A DNA stretch of 64,000 bases from Tetrahymena thermophila SB210 (GCF_000189635.1 NW_002475959.1:62001-126000); one strand, 5' to 3'. Positions 1 to 11,880 are shown, counted from the first letter of the stretch. A program made the numbers and translations. The notes: generated from the sequence alone by a model not told the origin.

Positions 1-214
1 CATTAGTAGCTATTGCATAAGAGAATCCATTGTAAAATGTCATTAGCCCTTCTTTTTTGTAGACTTCAAAGGCTAATCTAAGAAATTTTCCTTAATTTTC
101 CGATTGCTGTCTAATCTTCACAACTTAAAATGGATGAGTAACTAAAGATGAGCTAATACTACACAAAGTAGATGAGATTGCTGCTATTGTTTTACTTTCT
201 TTCCTTGAAGTCAT
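1..214 (-). CDS. Mitochondrial carrier family protein, N-terminal part
   Basis: The minus strand opens with ATG at 214-212 and stays open to the window edge, so only about the first 71 residues are visible. They contain the first-repeat signature of SLC25 carriers: HPFQVVKIRQQ (a variant of Px[DE]xx[KR] with Gln at the acidic position), followed about 25 residues on by KKEGLMTFYNGF, matching the EGxxxFYKG element after helix 1. Carriers of this family exchange metabolites across the inner mitochondrial membrane. The substrate cannot be told from this stretch. TAA and TAG must be read as Gln. The gene is divergent from the UBR-box gene at 952. The family assignment is fairly secure; completeness cannot be judged. 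Confidence 0.8.
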
Positions 215-951
215 TATTTCCTTTTTGATTTTTGCTTTCTTTTTAGGCTTTACTTGCTGGCTAAAAAACTAACTTTAATCAAAACTCTCCTTTCACTTTT
301 TATCAAAATTTATTTATTATTTACTTATCTAAAAATTATGCAATCACATTCAATTATTGTTTGTTTTATTCTTTGTTATAACCTCATTTCCATTTCAATA
401 TTCCAAAAACTACTTTCTATTTGTCTGTCTGTCCGTCTCTGATATTTTATTGCCATAAGATAAAATTTTGTAGTTTTTAAAAAAATTTACTCCAAATTAA
501 ACCCTTTTATGCGCTATTTAGATGATTAATAGCTTTTCTTTTCGATTTTTAACTGATAGCTTTCTATTATTCTGTTATTAGCAATATAACTTACTGATTT
601 TTTAATTTTATAATGAACTTAAAATTTAAATTTATTTTCTTTAAAATATAAAATATTTTTACTTTTATATTTAAATTTAAAATCAATTTCATAACCCTTA
701 GTTTTAAAATTATGATAAAAAATTTAATTAAATTATGAAAAAATAAAAGAGATTTAAAAAATATATAATTTATAATTGATTTATCTATGTGTGTTAATTT
801 GAAAATATTTTATTTACAATTTATGTGATGATTTAAATATTTAAATCTTTTTTTTTTTTACATAGTATTTAAACAAATTGATTAGATAAATTAAAATTTA
901 TAATTTAATTACTTTTTTTCTATATCCTATATCTTTAAGGTTTGTTATAAT
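215..951. other. Divergent intergenic region
   Basis: AT-rich spacer between the divergent carrier and UBR-box genes. It should hold both promoters. A CT-rich stretch with TGTCTGTC repeats lies near 420-440. I see no coding composition or RNA gene. Confidence 0.5.
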
Positions 952-3804
952 ATGAAAAAAAGTAGCAAATTAGTCTTATCAGGTTTAGCAGGAGCTGCAT
1001 TATTATCAGCTGCTGCTTTATATTTCTATCAGAAACGCTAAAATACCAAAAATATCTTTTAAAAACTTTAAAAAGCTGTGTTTATAAATGATAAAAGATC
1101 ACTATTTTAAGTAAAAAAGAAAATAGATTAATGTTTCAACTTTTATTTAGTGAGATATATACTTAAAAATGATCAAGAGTAAATTGATTCAAGTGAATTA
1201 AGTAAAAGATTCTGTCAAAATGTTATATAAAGTGGATAATATTTCTATGAGTGCTTAGATTGTTCAAAAATCACCAAAAATTGCACTTATGATTAGTAAG
1301 AAATTGAGAGTAAATCATAATATTCTCATAGAATATGCGAAGATTGCTTTGAACATGAAAAGCATATTGGACATAAGTATAAATTTATTCAATAGATCTC
1401 TGGTTAACATTTATGCGATTGTGGTTTTTCTTATTTCTTTAATTAAGAGAGTTTTTGTAAGTCTCATGTAGGGTTTAAAGATATTAAATAAAAGTATTTA
1501 TTTAATAACAATTAAGAAATTGAAAGTAGAACAATCAAATATTTTAAAGAATTATTTAATGTTTTAATTGATGGATAATTAAAATTGATAAAGAAAAAGT
1601 TTAATTATAATAAGGCTTGTCGATATCACTCTTCTTTGCTTTTAGATTCGAGTCTTTTTAGTAATTATAATTTATTGATGGAATTAATTTTAAATTAAAT
1701 TAATGAAGTAATTGATCTTTAAAATTATTTAATATTTGCCATTGCTTAAATTTTTAAAGAAAACTCAGATTTATAATTTGAAAATTAAATATAATTTGTA
1801 TTTTTTGATGAAGAGATAACTATTAATCAGAATATTTTTGAATGGATTCTATTATTTTAAACTTCTCTCAACTATTAAAATTAAATTTTATTAAATAAGC
1901 TTCTATTGACAATTAGCTAAGCTGACGAAACTTTTTTAGAATTTATTTCTTAAAAATTTATGAGGTTTATTTATTGTTCTGTGATAAAAGAAAGTAATTA
2001 AAAAGGTTAAATAAACTTTGGAATTACACCTCTATTTAATTTATGCTAACGAACAATATGTAACTAAAAATTCACTGAAATAATCTGCATATAAAACTAA
2101 GAATAAGTCTTAAATACTCTGGTTCTATTTTTAAAAATATTATAATAAATTAATATCATAAATGAAGAAAATATTAACACATCAGCAAATATTTTTTTTT
2201 ATGTAAGTCATTTTTTTCCATCTGTGAACTCTATAGAATCATTTTAATAAATAGACAAATTCATAGAAATTCTTTTAGATGTTTTGTTTCATTGTTTTGA
2301 AAATTCATTTCTCGATACAACACCTAATACAATGACTATTCTATAAAATTTACATTAAAACCTCAATAAACTTTAATTCTATATTTAAATCCAAAGTGGA
2401 TTGATGAATATTTTGAGTGAAATAACATCCTTTAGCTAAAGAGGACTCTCTGATTACTAAAAAAAAACTATTCTAAGAGTTTTATGTTTAAAATACAAAT
2501 AATTTATTGAGTAAACTTCCAGTTAAATAGAATTTAATAAGATTTAAAAAAATAAAGAAGATAAAATATATTTAGGCCTTTCAATAAGCTCATTAATTAT
2601 TTTTATTGTAATACTTTCAGAAGGGACTGAAGTGACAACATCAAATATCATAAATGCTATTAAAAGAAATTTTTAATTTTAGGATGAAGAATAATACAAT
2701 TAATTCTTAAATAAAATAGCTGAAATAATTTAATGTAATATCATATTTTGTACTGACCATAAAAATGGGGATTTATTGAATTCTTTATCAATTTAGGATT
2801 AACAAGAAGTAGATTTTAAATCATATTTGGATCAATTTTTTGCATGCTTGCTTCGTTCTGATTTTTGTATTTATGATTTCAACATATTTGCTTACTAACT
2901 TATAGCTTTAATTCAAATAAACAAAGATAAACCTACTTTTAAGTTTGTTAGTTAATTTTAGATAGAATATTTGCATAACAGATCATACGAAAACATTTTT
3001 ATATTTAAAAACAAATATTTAATAAATAATTATTTTCTGTTAGATTAAACTCCTTTAATTAACATAGATAGAAAATTAAGATATATTTTATCTTAAGGAA
3101 AATCTGATATACAAGAATAGATTAATTATGCTACTTAATAAGTTATCGATGGTATCATATAATGGTATCCTAATATAACTAATAGTTTTAATTTGTTTAC
3201 TGATAAAGTATCCTATTGTATTTCAGATGTATAATTAATCAAGAGAAATCTTCAGTAATTCGGAATTTTTAAAGAAAATGAAGATATCCTTAACATTTAA
3301 TCATAAAAGAATTTAGAAACAAGTAAAATCAATTTAGCTAGATTTTTGAATAATTTAAACGATCAAAGTCTTTAAAATGAAAATATAACTTATAAAAATA
3401 TTGCTTTAGAAAATGATTTTATTGAGCATTTCTACAAATATTAAGTTGATTTACTCATTAATTGCTTTTTTAATGTTGATCTTTTGAACGGCTTTAAGGA
3501 TATTTACTCAAAGTTATTTATTAATGATATTTTAAAACTATTTTCTGCCTTTGATATATTCTTCTTTTATTGGGCTAAAATTATAGATATTGTTGAAAAT
3601 AATCTATAATTAATAAATTAATCTTAATTAACCAAAATAAATGATTTTAAAAACAATTTAATCAATAAAGAAAATTATGAAATATTTTACCCAAAACTAA
3701 ATCACATTCAAAAATATCTATTTAATTAAAATAGATAGGATTAAAAACTTCTTTGCTTATCCATGATCAAATTATTTGATAAATACAAAAATGACTTAAA
3801 ATGA
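952..3804 (+). CDS. UBR-box zinc finger protein with N-terminal membrane anchor
   Basis: Single-exon ciliate-code frame of 950 residues from ATG 952 to TGA 3802. Residues 7-26 form a hydrophobic helix (LVLSGLAGAALLSAAALYFY) flanked by Lys/Arg, a likely signal anchor. Residues about 95-170 match a UBR box: paired Cys (YECLDCSK), then RICEDCFEHEKHIGHKYK, then CDCGFSYF, then a late Cys/His. UBR boxes bind N-terminal degrons in N-recognin ubiquitin ligases. The remaining ~780 residues are Ile/Leu/Asn/Gln-rich and helical-looking; I see no RING finger or ClpS-like domain. UBR1 ligases are near 1,900 residues, so this is a short family member. The zinc ligands look intact. A role as a membrane-tethered degron receptor or scaffold is inference. 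Confidence 0.82.
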
Positions 3805-4183
3805 TTTAGTTTAAAAAATAATATCATTTCAATTTAAAGAATTTACTCTCATAAATTCAATAGCTTAATTATTGTTGATACAAAAATTAAAGCAGTTTAT
3901 GTATAACAAACAAACTTAAAAATGCAAATATTTAAATAATTCAGAAAATAATTTATATTACAAATAGCCTTTTCAATTTAAGTATTATTTTTCTTATTAT
4001 TTTTGTTTGTTCATAATTTAGCTTATGTTAACTTTATAATTATTAAAACAAATAAAATTTAAAACAAAAAGAGAAATATTTAGAAATATATAAAAATAAA
4101 TTATGAAAAAAAACTCTTAGAAAAAATAAAAAATATTTTTCTTTAATATTACATAAAGAATAAAAATTTAATGAAATTATTAC
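3805..4183. other. AT-rich spacer after the UBR-box gene
   Basis: No convincing feature. It may hold the UBR-box 3' UTR and the end of the minus-strand LRR relic next door. Confidence 0.4.
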
Positions 4184-4482
4184 TAAATTTTAAGTTACAA
4201 GGATTAGAGTTTGCAACTTGTCAGAACAGTAACGAAAGCATTTATTCCTTACCAACCCAATTCATTGAAACTTTTATCATAAATACATTAATAATATATT
4301 AATTTATATAAATCAAGAAATTATTAATAAAGTAATTAATAAATCTTTGATAAAAATATAATATTTCAAATAAAAAATTACCTAAGATCCAATGTCAAAG
4401 CTGAAAGATGAATACAATTTATAAATACAGAACTCAAAACTGAAATACCATCATCCTTAATGAGAAAATCACTTTTTAATAA
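4184..4482 (-). pseudogene. Leucine-rich repeat exons (fragment or relic)
   Basis: Two minus-strand islands read as ciliate-type leucine-rich repeats. The upper one (about 4382-4482) contains DDGISVLSSVFINC and LSALTLDL and runs into a GTAATT donor. The lower one (4184-4270) starts after an AAAAG acceptor and continues in register with FNELGWQGINAF and KLQSLQLKI, ending at GTAATA. Joined across that ordinary intron they give the repeat pattern of the ribonuclease-inhibitor-like LRR proteins common in ciliates. I cannot find a confident start, an end, or further repeats. It is either part of an intron-rich gene reaching toward 6 kb or a decaying remnant. Confidence 0.45.
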
Positions 4483-5059
4483 AGATTAGCAAAAAAAGTT
4501 TAAAAAATTTTAATACAAACTTTTTTCAAAATTTATCATAAATAAAAATGAATTAAAAAAAAAATGGCTAAGAACTAACATTTTCAAATATATTTTAATT
4601 TAATTTTAAACTCATTAATACCTAAACCACTATATTTTAATTAGAAGTTTGGCTATAATATAAATATATTTTATTTACTTTCAATAAAAATTTTACGAAA
4701 AATAAAGGATATATAGAATATGTAATATATTAAAATGTGTTTGTTGTATATTATTTATTTCGTTATTAAAAGGTATATTTGTAATATTTAATTTAATATA
4801 TTAATCATATTTCAATTATTTATATTAATATTATGAAAAAATCTTGTATAGTAGCAAATAAATGATATCAATTTTCTAAAAGCTTAATAATAAAATAACA
4901 TTTTTGTTTGGAATAATAATTTTTTTAAAAATAAATAAAATGATATTTAGAGGCAAACATTTTATAAAGAGAAATTTATAATAAAACAAAATAAATATTT
5001 ATAAAAAGGAAAATGAGTACAAAAAATATTAATAATTTCATAAATAAATTATCAATTCT

Positions 5060-5690
5060 AATCTTAAAATGAAGAAAGAGATCTAAATTTATTGTATTTA
5101 GGGGGAGTTTAGATCTAAGTGTCCTTTATACTTACTAGGATTCATTTATTGCCAACAAATTTAGAGAATTTGAGCATGCATACCTAACTAACTGCAGATG
5201 GAGTTTTAGTGCTCTATTCCAATTGGAATATATGAAGCAAAGTTTGGAAACTAGGACGTTAAGGTCACTCTTAAATTACTTGTGTATTGGAGTGTTATTA
5301 TTTTGCAAATCTTGATGTAGAATATCATTTTTGATAATAGTCATTTGAGTAGGTGAAGCATCATCTTTATTAGTTTAAAAAGTTTTTCTTTATTTTCTAA
5401 AATATGAATTAAAGTACCTTTTGTCTTTTAGCTGAAAATAAAGAAGCCATTAATTCTTATTAACTATATCTTTTATTAGGGCTCTTTTCTTGGGGTTTTC
5501 AACTGAATCGACATTTTCATCTTGGATCTTGTAAAATTTAGCTCAAATTTTCTAATTTTCATTCAAAACTATGCTAGAAAAATTATGACTATATTGAGAG
5601 TTAATTTAAATTTTTTAATTCGTTTTTTAGGCAAGCTTGTTATTCATGAAGCATTTAAATTTCCTATATATCATTCGCAAAAACCTATAA
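5060..5690 (-). pseudogene. Coding-like island of unknown family
   Basis: This stretch is less AT-rich than its surroundings and reads on the minus strand as charged, protein-like sequence (for example ENPKKRALIKDIVNKNQWLL and KQFKSDLNVLVSKLCFIYSN). A possible start lies near 5668. One in-frame TGA falls at about 5550, so as one exon the frame is interrupted; a missed intron could explain it. I recognise no domain. It could belong with the leucine-rich islands at 4.2-4.5 kb. Confidence 0.35.
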
Positions 5691-6600
5691 AAATTGTAAA
5701 ATAAATAATATTTTGAGAAAATATATGTAAATATTCAGTGAATCTCAAAGCAAAATATTTCTATGTTGACTGTCTTTTTAATGAAAAAAATTAATCATCT
5801 TAAACTTAATAATATTTAAAACTATTTGGTATAAAAGGTAGCATTGAAGATGTTAGCATAGCAGCAAAGAGAAGCTATTTAAGATTATATATGTTAGCAT
5901 TATCCATTGCTAATATATTATGAAAGATACAAAAGTATTTAAATATTAGGCTAGAAAATATATTAAAAAATATAAAATTAGGAGTAAAAGGAGATAAATG
6001 AATATAAATAAAAATGATTATTTTAAGAATTGGTAGAAGGAATATTAAGATATATAACACTATTTAAGAGTGCAAAAAAAAAAAAAAAACAGAAAACAGT
6101 TAAAAATTTTAATTATTATTCTTCTTAAAAAATTGATCAAGAAATTGCTTTCACTTTTCCCAAAAACAAGTAAAATAAACTTAGTTAAAGAAAAAGAAAA
6201 AACAAAAGTAAATTTATATTGTTTCTCAAATAAATTTTAGTATTATTAAGAAAAAATAAAACAACATTTAAATTTTTATTTGATCTATTTATTCCTCACC
6301 TAAACAAAATTTGAATGTATAGTAAGTAACACTTTTTTTAGATGGGTAAATTATACTTATTAAATTTAGAAACACTTTTATGAGGTATTAACACAAATAG
6401 ATTATAAACTTTTTATTTATTATAGTGGAGTAAAAAAATAAGAAAGTAAACCAATTTTTAAAAAAAATCTATTTAATAGATGAACTACTTATATTATAGA
6501 ATACTTACATCATATTTTATAATATATAATTTTTAATAGCTTCTAGCTTTATTTTTGGAAAAAACTATTTACAAATGGTATTTTTAATTAATTTTTAAAA
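5690..6600. other. AT-rich region with a faint coding-like patch
   Basis: Around 5830-5990 both strands show short protein-like stretches (plus: KGSIEDVSIAAKRSYLRL; minus: a frame starting MDNANIYNLKQLLFAAML at about 5914), each soon ending in TGA. They may be leftovers of the same locus as 5.1-5.7 kb. A 17-base A run lies near 6074. Nothing else is supported. Confidence 0.3.
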
Positions 6601-7930
6601 TAAGCTAATTTTTTATTTTTTTAAATTTTCTTTGATAATAAATTCTGACAAATTGAATTAAAAAAAAAATTAATTATAGTTTTATCAGTTTTAGTTTTTT
6701 TTAATAATTCGATTTTTGTTAGTTTGCTTTGTTAAACAATAAGCTAAAAAAATAAAATATTTTGAAAATAGGTTTTTAAATTCATAAGACTAACAAATAG
6801 GATTTAAATAATATTTTTTTTTTTCACTAAATTGATATTATTTCCAAAAAAATATTACAAATTTATCCTCAAAAATAAACTTATAGAAAAAAGAACTCAC
6901 TTTTTAAATTTTCAGTATGCAATTAAAATTGATTAATATTTCATCATTCAATAAAAATTTATTAATTGATTATAAAAGTTAACGTTCTATTTATTAAAGT
7001 CTTCTTTGATAATAAATTTTTTTAAATATATTGATTTTTGTTAGTTTACTTTCTTAAACTTTCTTAAATAATAAACAAAAAAAATAAAATATTTTGATAA
7101 TAGGTATATAAATAAATTCATAAAACAAACAAATAAGATTTAACTACTATAATTTTTTCTCACTTTATTAATATTATTTGTAAAAAAAACATTAAAAATT
7201 TATCCTTACACTTTTTAAATTTATAGTATGCAATTAAAATTGATTAATATTTCATCATTCAATAAAAATTGATTAATTGATTATAAAAGTTAATGTTCTA
7301 TTTATTAAAGTCTTCTTTGATAATAAATTTTTTTTAATATATTGATTTTGTTAGTTTACTTTCTTAAATAATAAACAAAAAAATAAAATATTTTGATAAT
7401 AAGTATATAAATTCATAAAATAAACAAATAAGATTAAATACTATAATTATTTCTCACTAAACTAATATATTTTGCAAAAAAGAATTAAAAATTTATCCTC
7501 AAAAAAATCTTCTAGATAAAAAGAACACACTTTTTAAATTTTCAGTATGCAATTAAATAAAATTGATTAATATTTCATCATTCAATAAAAATTGATTAAT
7601 TTTTAATAAAAGTTAACTTTCTATTTATTAAAACCTTATTTGATAACAAATTATGACAAATTTACTATTAAATAGATTAATTATTGTTCTATCAGTATTA
7701 GTTTTTTAAAATATATTGATTTTTAATAGTTTGTTATCTATCTATCTATCTTAAATAATAAACTAAAAAAATCAAATATTTTGATAATAAGTAAATTGAT
7801 AAAACAAACAAATAGGATTCATCTACTACTAATTTTATCTCTAAATTAATTTTATTTGCAAAATATAAAATTTATCTACAAAAATAAAAAAAATTTTATT
7901 CAGTATTTTGATAGATTGCTTACAATTTTT
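6600..7930. repeat. Tandem array, ~315-bp unit, about four copies
   Basis: The block AGTATGCAATTAAA followed by GATTAATATTTCATCATTC recurs at 6914, 7225 and 7544, giving periods of 311 and 319 bp. Other landmarks (CTTTGATAATAAATT; AATAATAAACAAAAAAA) recur with the same spacing. The first and last units are more diverged. No coding sense in any frame. Confidence 0.8.
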
Positions 7931-8478
7931 TACATATAAACATGCATTAAAAATTGATTGATTTTTGAAACATAAATTAGCTTTTTAATTAATTTTATTT
8001 GAGAGATTTAACGTATTTTATCGTTTTAGCGATGATCAATATACTATTTAAATTTATCAAGCGCAAATGGCTTAAGATTCTATTACAAATAAAATTTTCT
8101 GTTTTATTTCATAAAAATAAAAATATTTTTTTAAGTTTGATTTCCTTAAATTTATTTCTTTTATTAAACATATTTAAATACATTTTTACAATTTTTATAT
8201 TTAAATAATTATTAATTTGAATGTGTCTTTAAACTTATTATCGATTAATGCGTATTAATAACTCTAATTTACTCCAGTAAGTTGAAACATATTAATAACT
8301 CTAATTTATTCCAGTAAATTGACAATTTAATGAATAGAAGTTGATAAAAATAAAATTTAAATGGCTTAATTATAGTTTTTATTGTCATGAATTGAATTTA
8401 AATTAGAAAACTTTTGCTAGTTAGTTAGTTTTAATTAATAATAAACTAAAAAAATTCAAAAAATTCAAAAAAAAAAAA

Positions 8479-8895
8479 ATGAGATTGGTTGCTCTGTTAA
8501 TATTAATTTCAATAATTGGAATTGAAGCATAAAGTTCTGCATCGGCTCCTACTACTGTACCAAATTGGGCTAGCTCATAAGGATTCACAGACTTTGGCAA
8601 CTGTTCAAAAGCAGCTATAAATAATGATCCTTGCCAATCTGTAGCATCAGGAAGTTAGACTTAATGTCAAACAAATGGCGGTAATTATCTTATTTGTTAT
8701 ACAGCATGCTTAAACTAAGCAAGTTATTCCAGTTTTAGAACTTGCACAAATGCTTGTGATAGCACTTTAAAAACTGCAGATTCGACAACTTTTTCTGGCT
8801 TTATTACAACAATGGATACATGCTTTAGTAAGTTAAGTAGCAAATTATTGACTTTATATGTTTTGGTATTTGCTATTTTTGGCTTACTTATTTGA
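8479..8895 (+). CDS. Small secreted, probably GPI-anchored Cys-rich protein
   Basis: 138 residues from ATG 8479 to TGA 8893. Residues 1-18 (MRLVALLILISIIGIEA) are a signal peptide. The middle is Ser/Thr/Ala-rich with regularly spaced Cys (NCSK, PCQS, TQCQ, LICYTACL, RTCTNACD). The C-terminus is a hydrophobic tail (LLTLYVLVFAIFGLLI) ending directly at the stop, as in GPI-attachment signals. It is probably exported to the cell surface; no family is recognised. The segment encoding the tail is duplicated downstream, and a GTAAGT donor at 8828 with a TTTCATCAG acceptor ending at 8964 would swap in the second copy in frame, ending at TGA 9045-9047. So either 8895 or 9047 may be the true end. Confidence 0.72.
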
Positions 8896-9116
8896 ACAAA
8901 AAACTAATCTACTAACTATATTATTGCATAATATTAAATAGTTTTAGTATTTTTATTTCATCAGTAGATGCATGCTTGAGTATGTCAAGTAGCAAATTAT
9001 TGACATTATATGTTTTGGTATTTGCTATTTTTGGCTTACTTATTTGAACAAAAAACTAATCTACTAACTATATATATTATATCATAATATTAAATAGTTT
9101 TAGTATTTTTTTATTT
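8813..9116 (+). repeat. 152-bp tandem duplication of a 3' exon
   Basis: Two copies, about 8813-8964 and 8965-9116, carry the coding sequence for the hydrophobic C-terminus plus the downstream ACAAAAAACTAATCTACTAAC. They differ at only a few positions. The second copy remains open in the right frame and ends at its own TGA. Confidence 0.85.
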
Positions 9117-9862
9117 TATTTGAGGTATGTATCCTTTTAAATTTAGCTCTACAATAATACATTTTTAAGATAAAATTAATGCAAAATTGTATTTTACAAC
9201 TTATTTCAATAACATATATTTTAATACATAAGTAAATTCCTAAATTTGTTTCCTTCTTAATTATTTTATTGAATAAATTTAAATACTCAAAATCTCAATT
9301 TAGACTGTCTCTGTCACGAGCTATAAAACATGTAAAATAATCTAAATTTTTATATTATTTACTACAAATTTAGAGTTTGCAGTCAATCCTTCAATTCTTT
9401 AGAAAAGTTGAAAAATTTTAAATTATTAGTGAGAAAAAAATTTTTTAGAGTAAAAATTAGAGTAACAAAATTAAGTCTATACCCATATTTATATTTTTAA
9501 TTTAGATAGTTTAAAATAAGCATATTTTTAAATTATTGAATTGATTAATTTACTGCTATTATTTTACCCTGCTTTTTATGTTCTATGGTAAAACTTGAAT
9601 AAGACAAAAAGATTTTTTGTTTTATTTATTTATTTTATACAAATTAAAAAAATTCAAAAGCTACTCTTTAGTTATATTTTTATGTATGAAAATTTTTTTT
9701 AATTTCAATCAAAGATTATAGTTTTAAATGTAGTTATTTTAATAAAAATTTGTTTAATAAATCAAAAGAAATTAAAATTATAAAAAAATCTACTATTATA
9801 TTTGTATATATTTACTTATATATTTATTTATTAAATTTAAATATATTTTAGAACATTCATTT
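9117..9862. other. Convergent 3' spacer
   Basis: AT-rich spacer between the convergent Cys-rich and aspartic-protease-like genes. I see no coding composition. Confidence 0.45.
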
Positions 9863-10894
9863 TCAATATGAAACAACATTATCTTCAGCCTTTTCTGCGA
9901 TTAAAACTGTTTTAGCAATTACATCAAATCCTAAATAGTAAGGTTAAAGAATTGTATATCCAAGAGCAATAACATTGGTATAAAAGGTTGGCTAAATGAG
10001 TAATTCGTATTATCCGTTTTCTAATTGTCTTGTATAATGTTCAGGTTTCACAGTTAAAGTAAAAATAGAATTATCTTCTTTAACTAAATCTATTGAGATG
10101 TTTTAGAGTTTATCAATAGATTCCAATACAACTTAATAGTTTTCGTCAGGCAAATAAGTGTACTTGATACCTTGTACGCTAAATGCTTACAAGAGAGACT
10201 CGAATCCAAAATTAGATATACATAAAAAGGGGTTACCTAAGCTTACAAGTGCTGAAGTGCCACCAAATAATTATAGGTTTCCATAACTTAAATTTCTGTT
10301 TGAGTACAAATAATAATCTGTGCTGTACTCACCTTAATTAGATAATAAAGAAACAAAGTTTGATCCTTTTTTAATCAAAGATTTGTTTGGAGCACCTAAT
10401 TCGATACTACCGACCACTTTGTCTAAAGATTTTATGTCCTTTATGTTAACATAAAACTTTTGATCTTATATGACTCTTTAAGAAAAGAGTTCAACAATTA
10501 TATTATCTTAAATGCTGATTACAAATTCACCAAAACAAAGATTTTCTTCCCCAAAAAATGCTGAGTCAGTATTGGGAATAGTAAAACTTAAATTTGTTTC
10601 AACTTATCCAAGCTAAAATTTAGCTGAGTATTAACTTCCACCCACAAACAAATTTTCTCCAATAAGTTTAGCTCCACACTCTAAAGCTTTGATTGGTGAA
10701 ATTTACAGAGAGTTTGAGCAGTAACCCAAATTGGGAATTACATTTATTTCACATTATCCATATTTAGTAGTTATATATAATTGCTAATACTCACCTAACT
10801 TCAAGTCCAAGCTTATAAGATCCTTGCAAGAAGCAAAGCAAAAAATTATTTGCAAAGCTAGAACTGCTGAGATAATTTTTTTATTAAAAGTCAT
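9863..10894 (-). CDS. Secreted pepsin-like (A1) protein without catalytic Asp residues
   Basis: 343 residues, ATG 10894 to TGA 9863, one exon. Residues 1-22 form a signal peptide (IISAVLALQIIFCFA). The C-terminus (VIALGYTILQPYYLGFDV then KTVLIAEKA) matches the end of pepsin-family aspartic proteases (LGxxFLxxYYxxFD...IGxA). The N-lobe start (FVGGSQYSAKFQLG) resembles the YYGxIxIGTP strand. Where the first active-site DTGS is expected I read NTDSAF, and around FLCISNFGFESLLQ no second DTG is present. The protein therefore looks like a non-catalytic homologue exported to a vesicle or the surface. Family placement rests mainly on the C-terminal motif and is moderate. Confidence 0.7.
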
Positions 10895-10939
10895 TTTAAG
10901 TTTTTTTTAAGATTTTAATTTAATAAATTATTGAATTTT
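10895..10939 (-). promoter_or_regulatory. Upstream region of the aspartic-protease-like gene
   Basis: AT-rich leader just before ATG 10894; the start is chosen because it directly precedes the signal peptide and no earlier in-frame ATG is seen. No specific motif is recognised. Confidence 0.3.
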
Positions 10940-11880
10940 TCCATAAAATAAATTGAGAATTTAAAAGATTCATAAATAAAATCATAGAAAAGACAGTAAA
11001 AGGCATAAATCAAATCTAGACAAATTTAATTTTTATTTCTTTTATTTGTTAAATCAAGATAAAAATCAGTTATGTATTTTCTATATTTTTTTATACTTTT
11101 AAAAATTAAAATAATAAATTAATAGATTCCATTTTCAAAAAATATTAAAAATTTCTCTTGCCATTTAAAGAAAAAATAAAATAAATTACAAACTTTATAA
11201 TGATACTTTCTATAAAATTTTGAGAAGCAAGCAAGAAAGAGAATTAAAAATTAAAATAAATTATGAGAATTTAAAAGATAGATCACTCAAATCATAGAAA
11301 AGAAAATAACAAGCATTTGTAAGAATTTAATTTTGTTTCTTTTATTGCTTCCTTTGTTTTTTCTATATTTTTTTATACTTTATAAAATTAAAATATTGAT
11401 AAAACTCTCAGCTTTTATAAATACACTCACTCACTCACCTTTCACAAAAAATTAAAGGTTGTTTCTATTATTTTATGACAAATTTAAGTTAAAAAAATAC
11501 AAATCATATAACAATATTCTCTATTATTATTTTTAACTAAACAAACAAGAAGAAAATTTTAAAATTAAAATAAATTCTGACCATAAAAAATAAAAAAAAT
11601 ATTTAGATAAATCAAATCTGAAAGAATTCACTTTTTATTTTTTGCCTCAATTGTGTATTTTTTTTATATTTATTGATACCTTGTAAATTAAAATAGTAAT
11701 ATAATTCTCATTTTAAAAAGTACATTCCTTACATCAAAAAAGCGAATAATCTTTATTATTAGTTTATGACAAATTTAAATTATTAAAGTAGAAATTCTTA
11801 TATATTATAATTTATAAATTAATTTTCAAGAAACAAGAAGGATATTTAAAAAATAAAAATAAATAATAAACGAAAAGATG
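10940..11880. repeat. Tandem array, ~310-bp unit, about three copies
   Basis: GAGAATTTAAAAGAT recurs at 10955 and 11265 (310 bp), followed in both by ATCATAGAAAAG and TTTTTCTATATTTTTTTATAC. A third, more diverged unit begins near 11575 (ATTTATTGATACCTTGTAAATTAAAATA). TATGACAAATTTAA recurs about 310 bp apart. The unit length is close to that of the 6.6-7.9 kb array, though sequence similarity is slight. Confidence 0.7.

Noticed and set aside
10229-10234. GGGGTT, a single telomere-like hexamer.
   Set aside because: One copy only, inside the aspartic-protease-like coding sequence.
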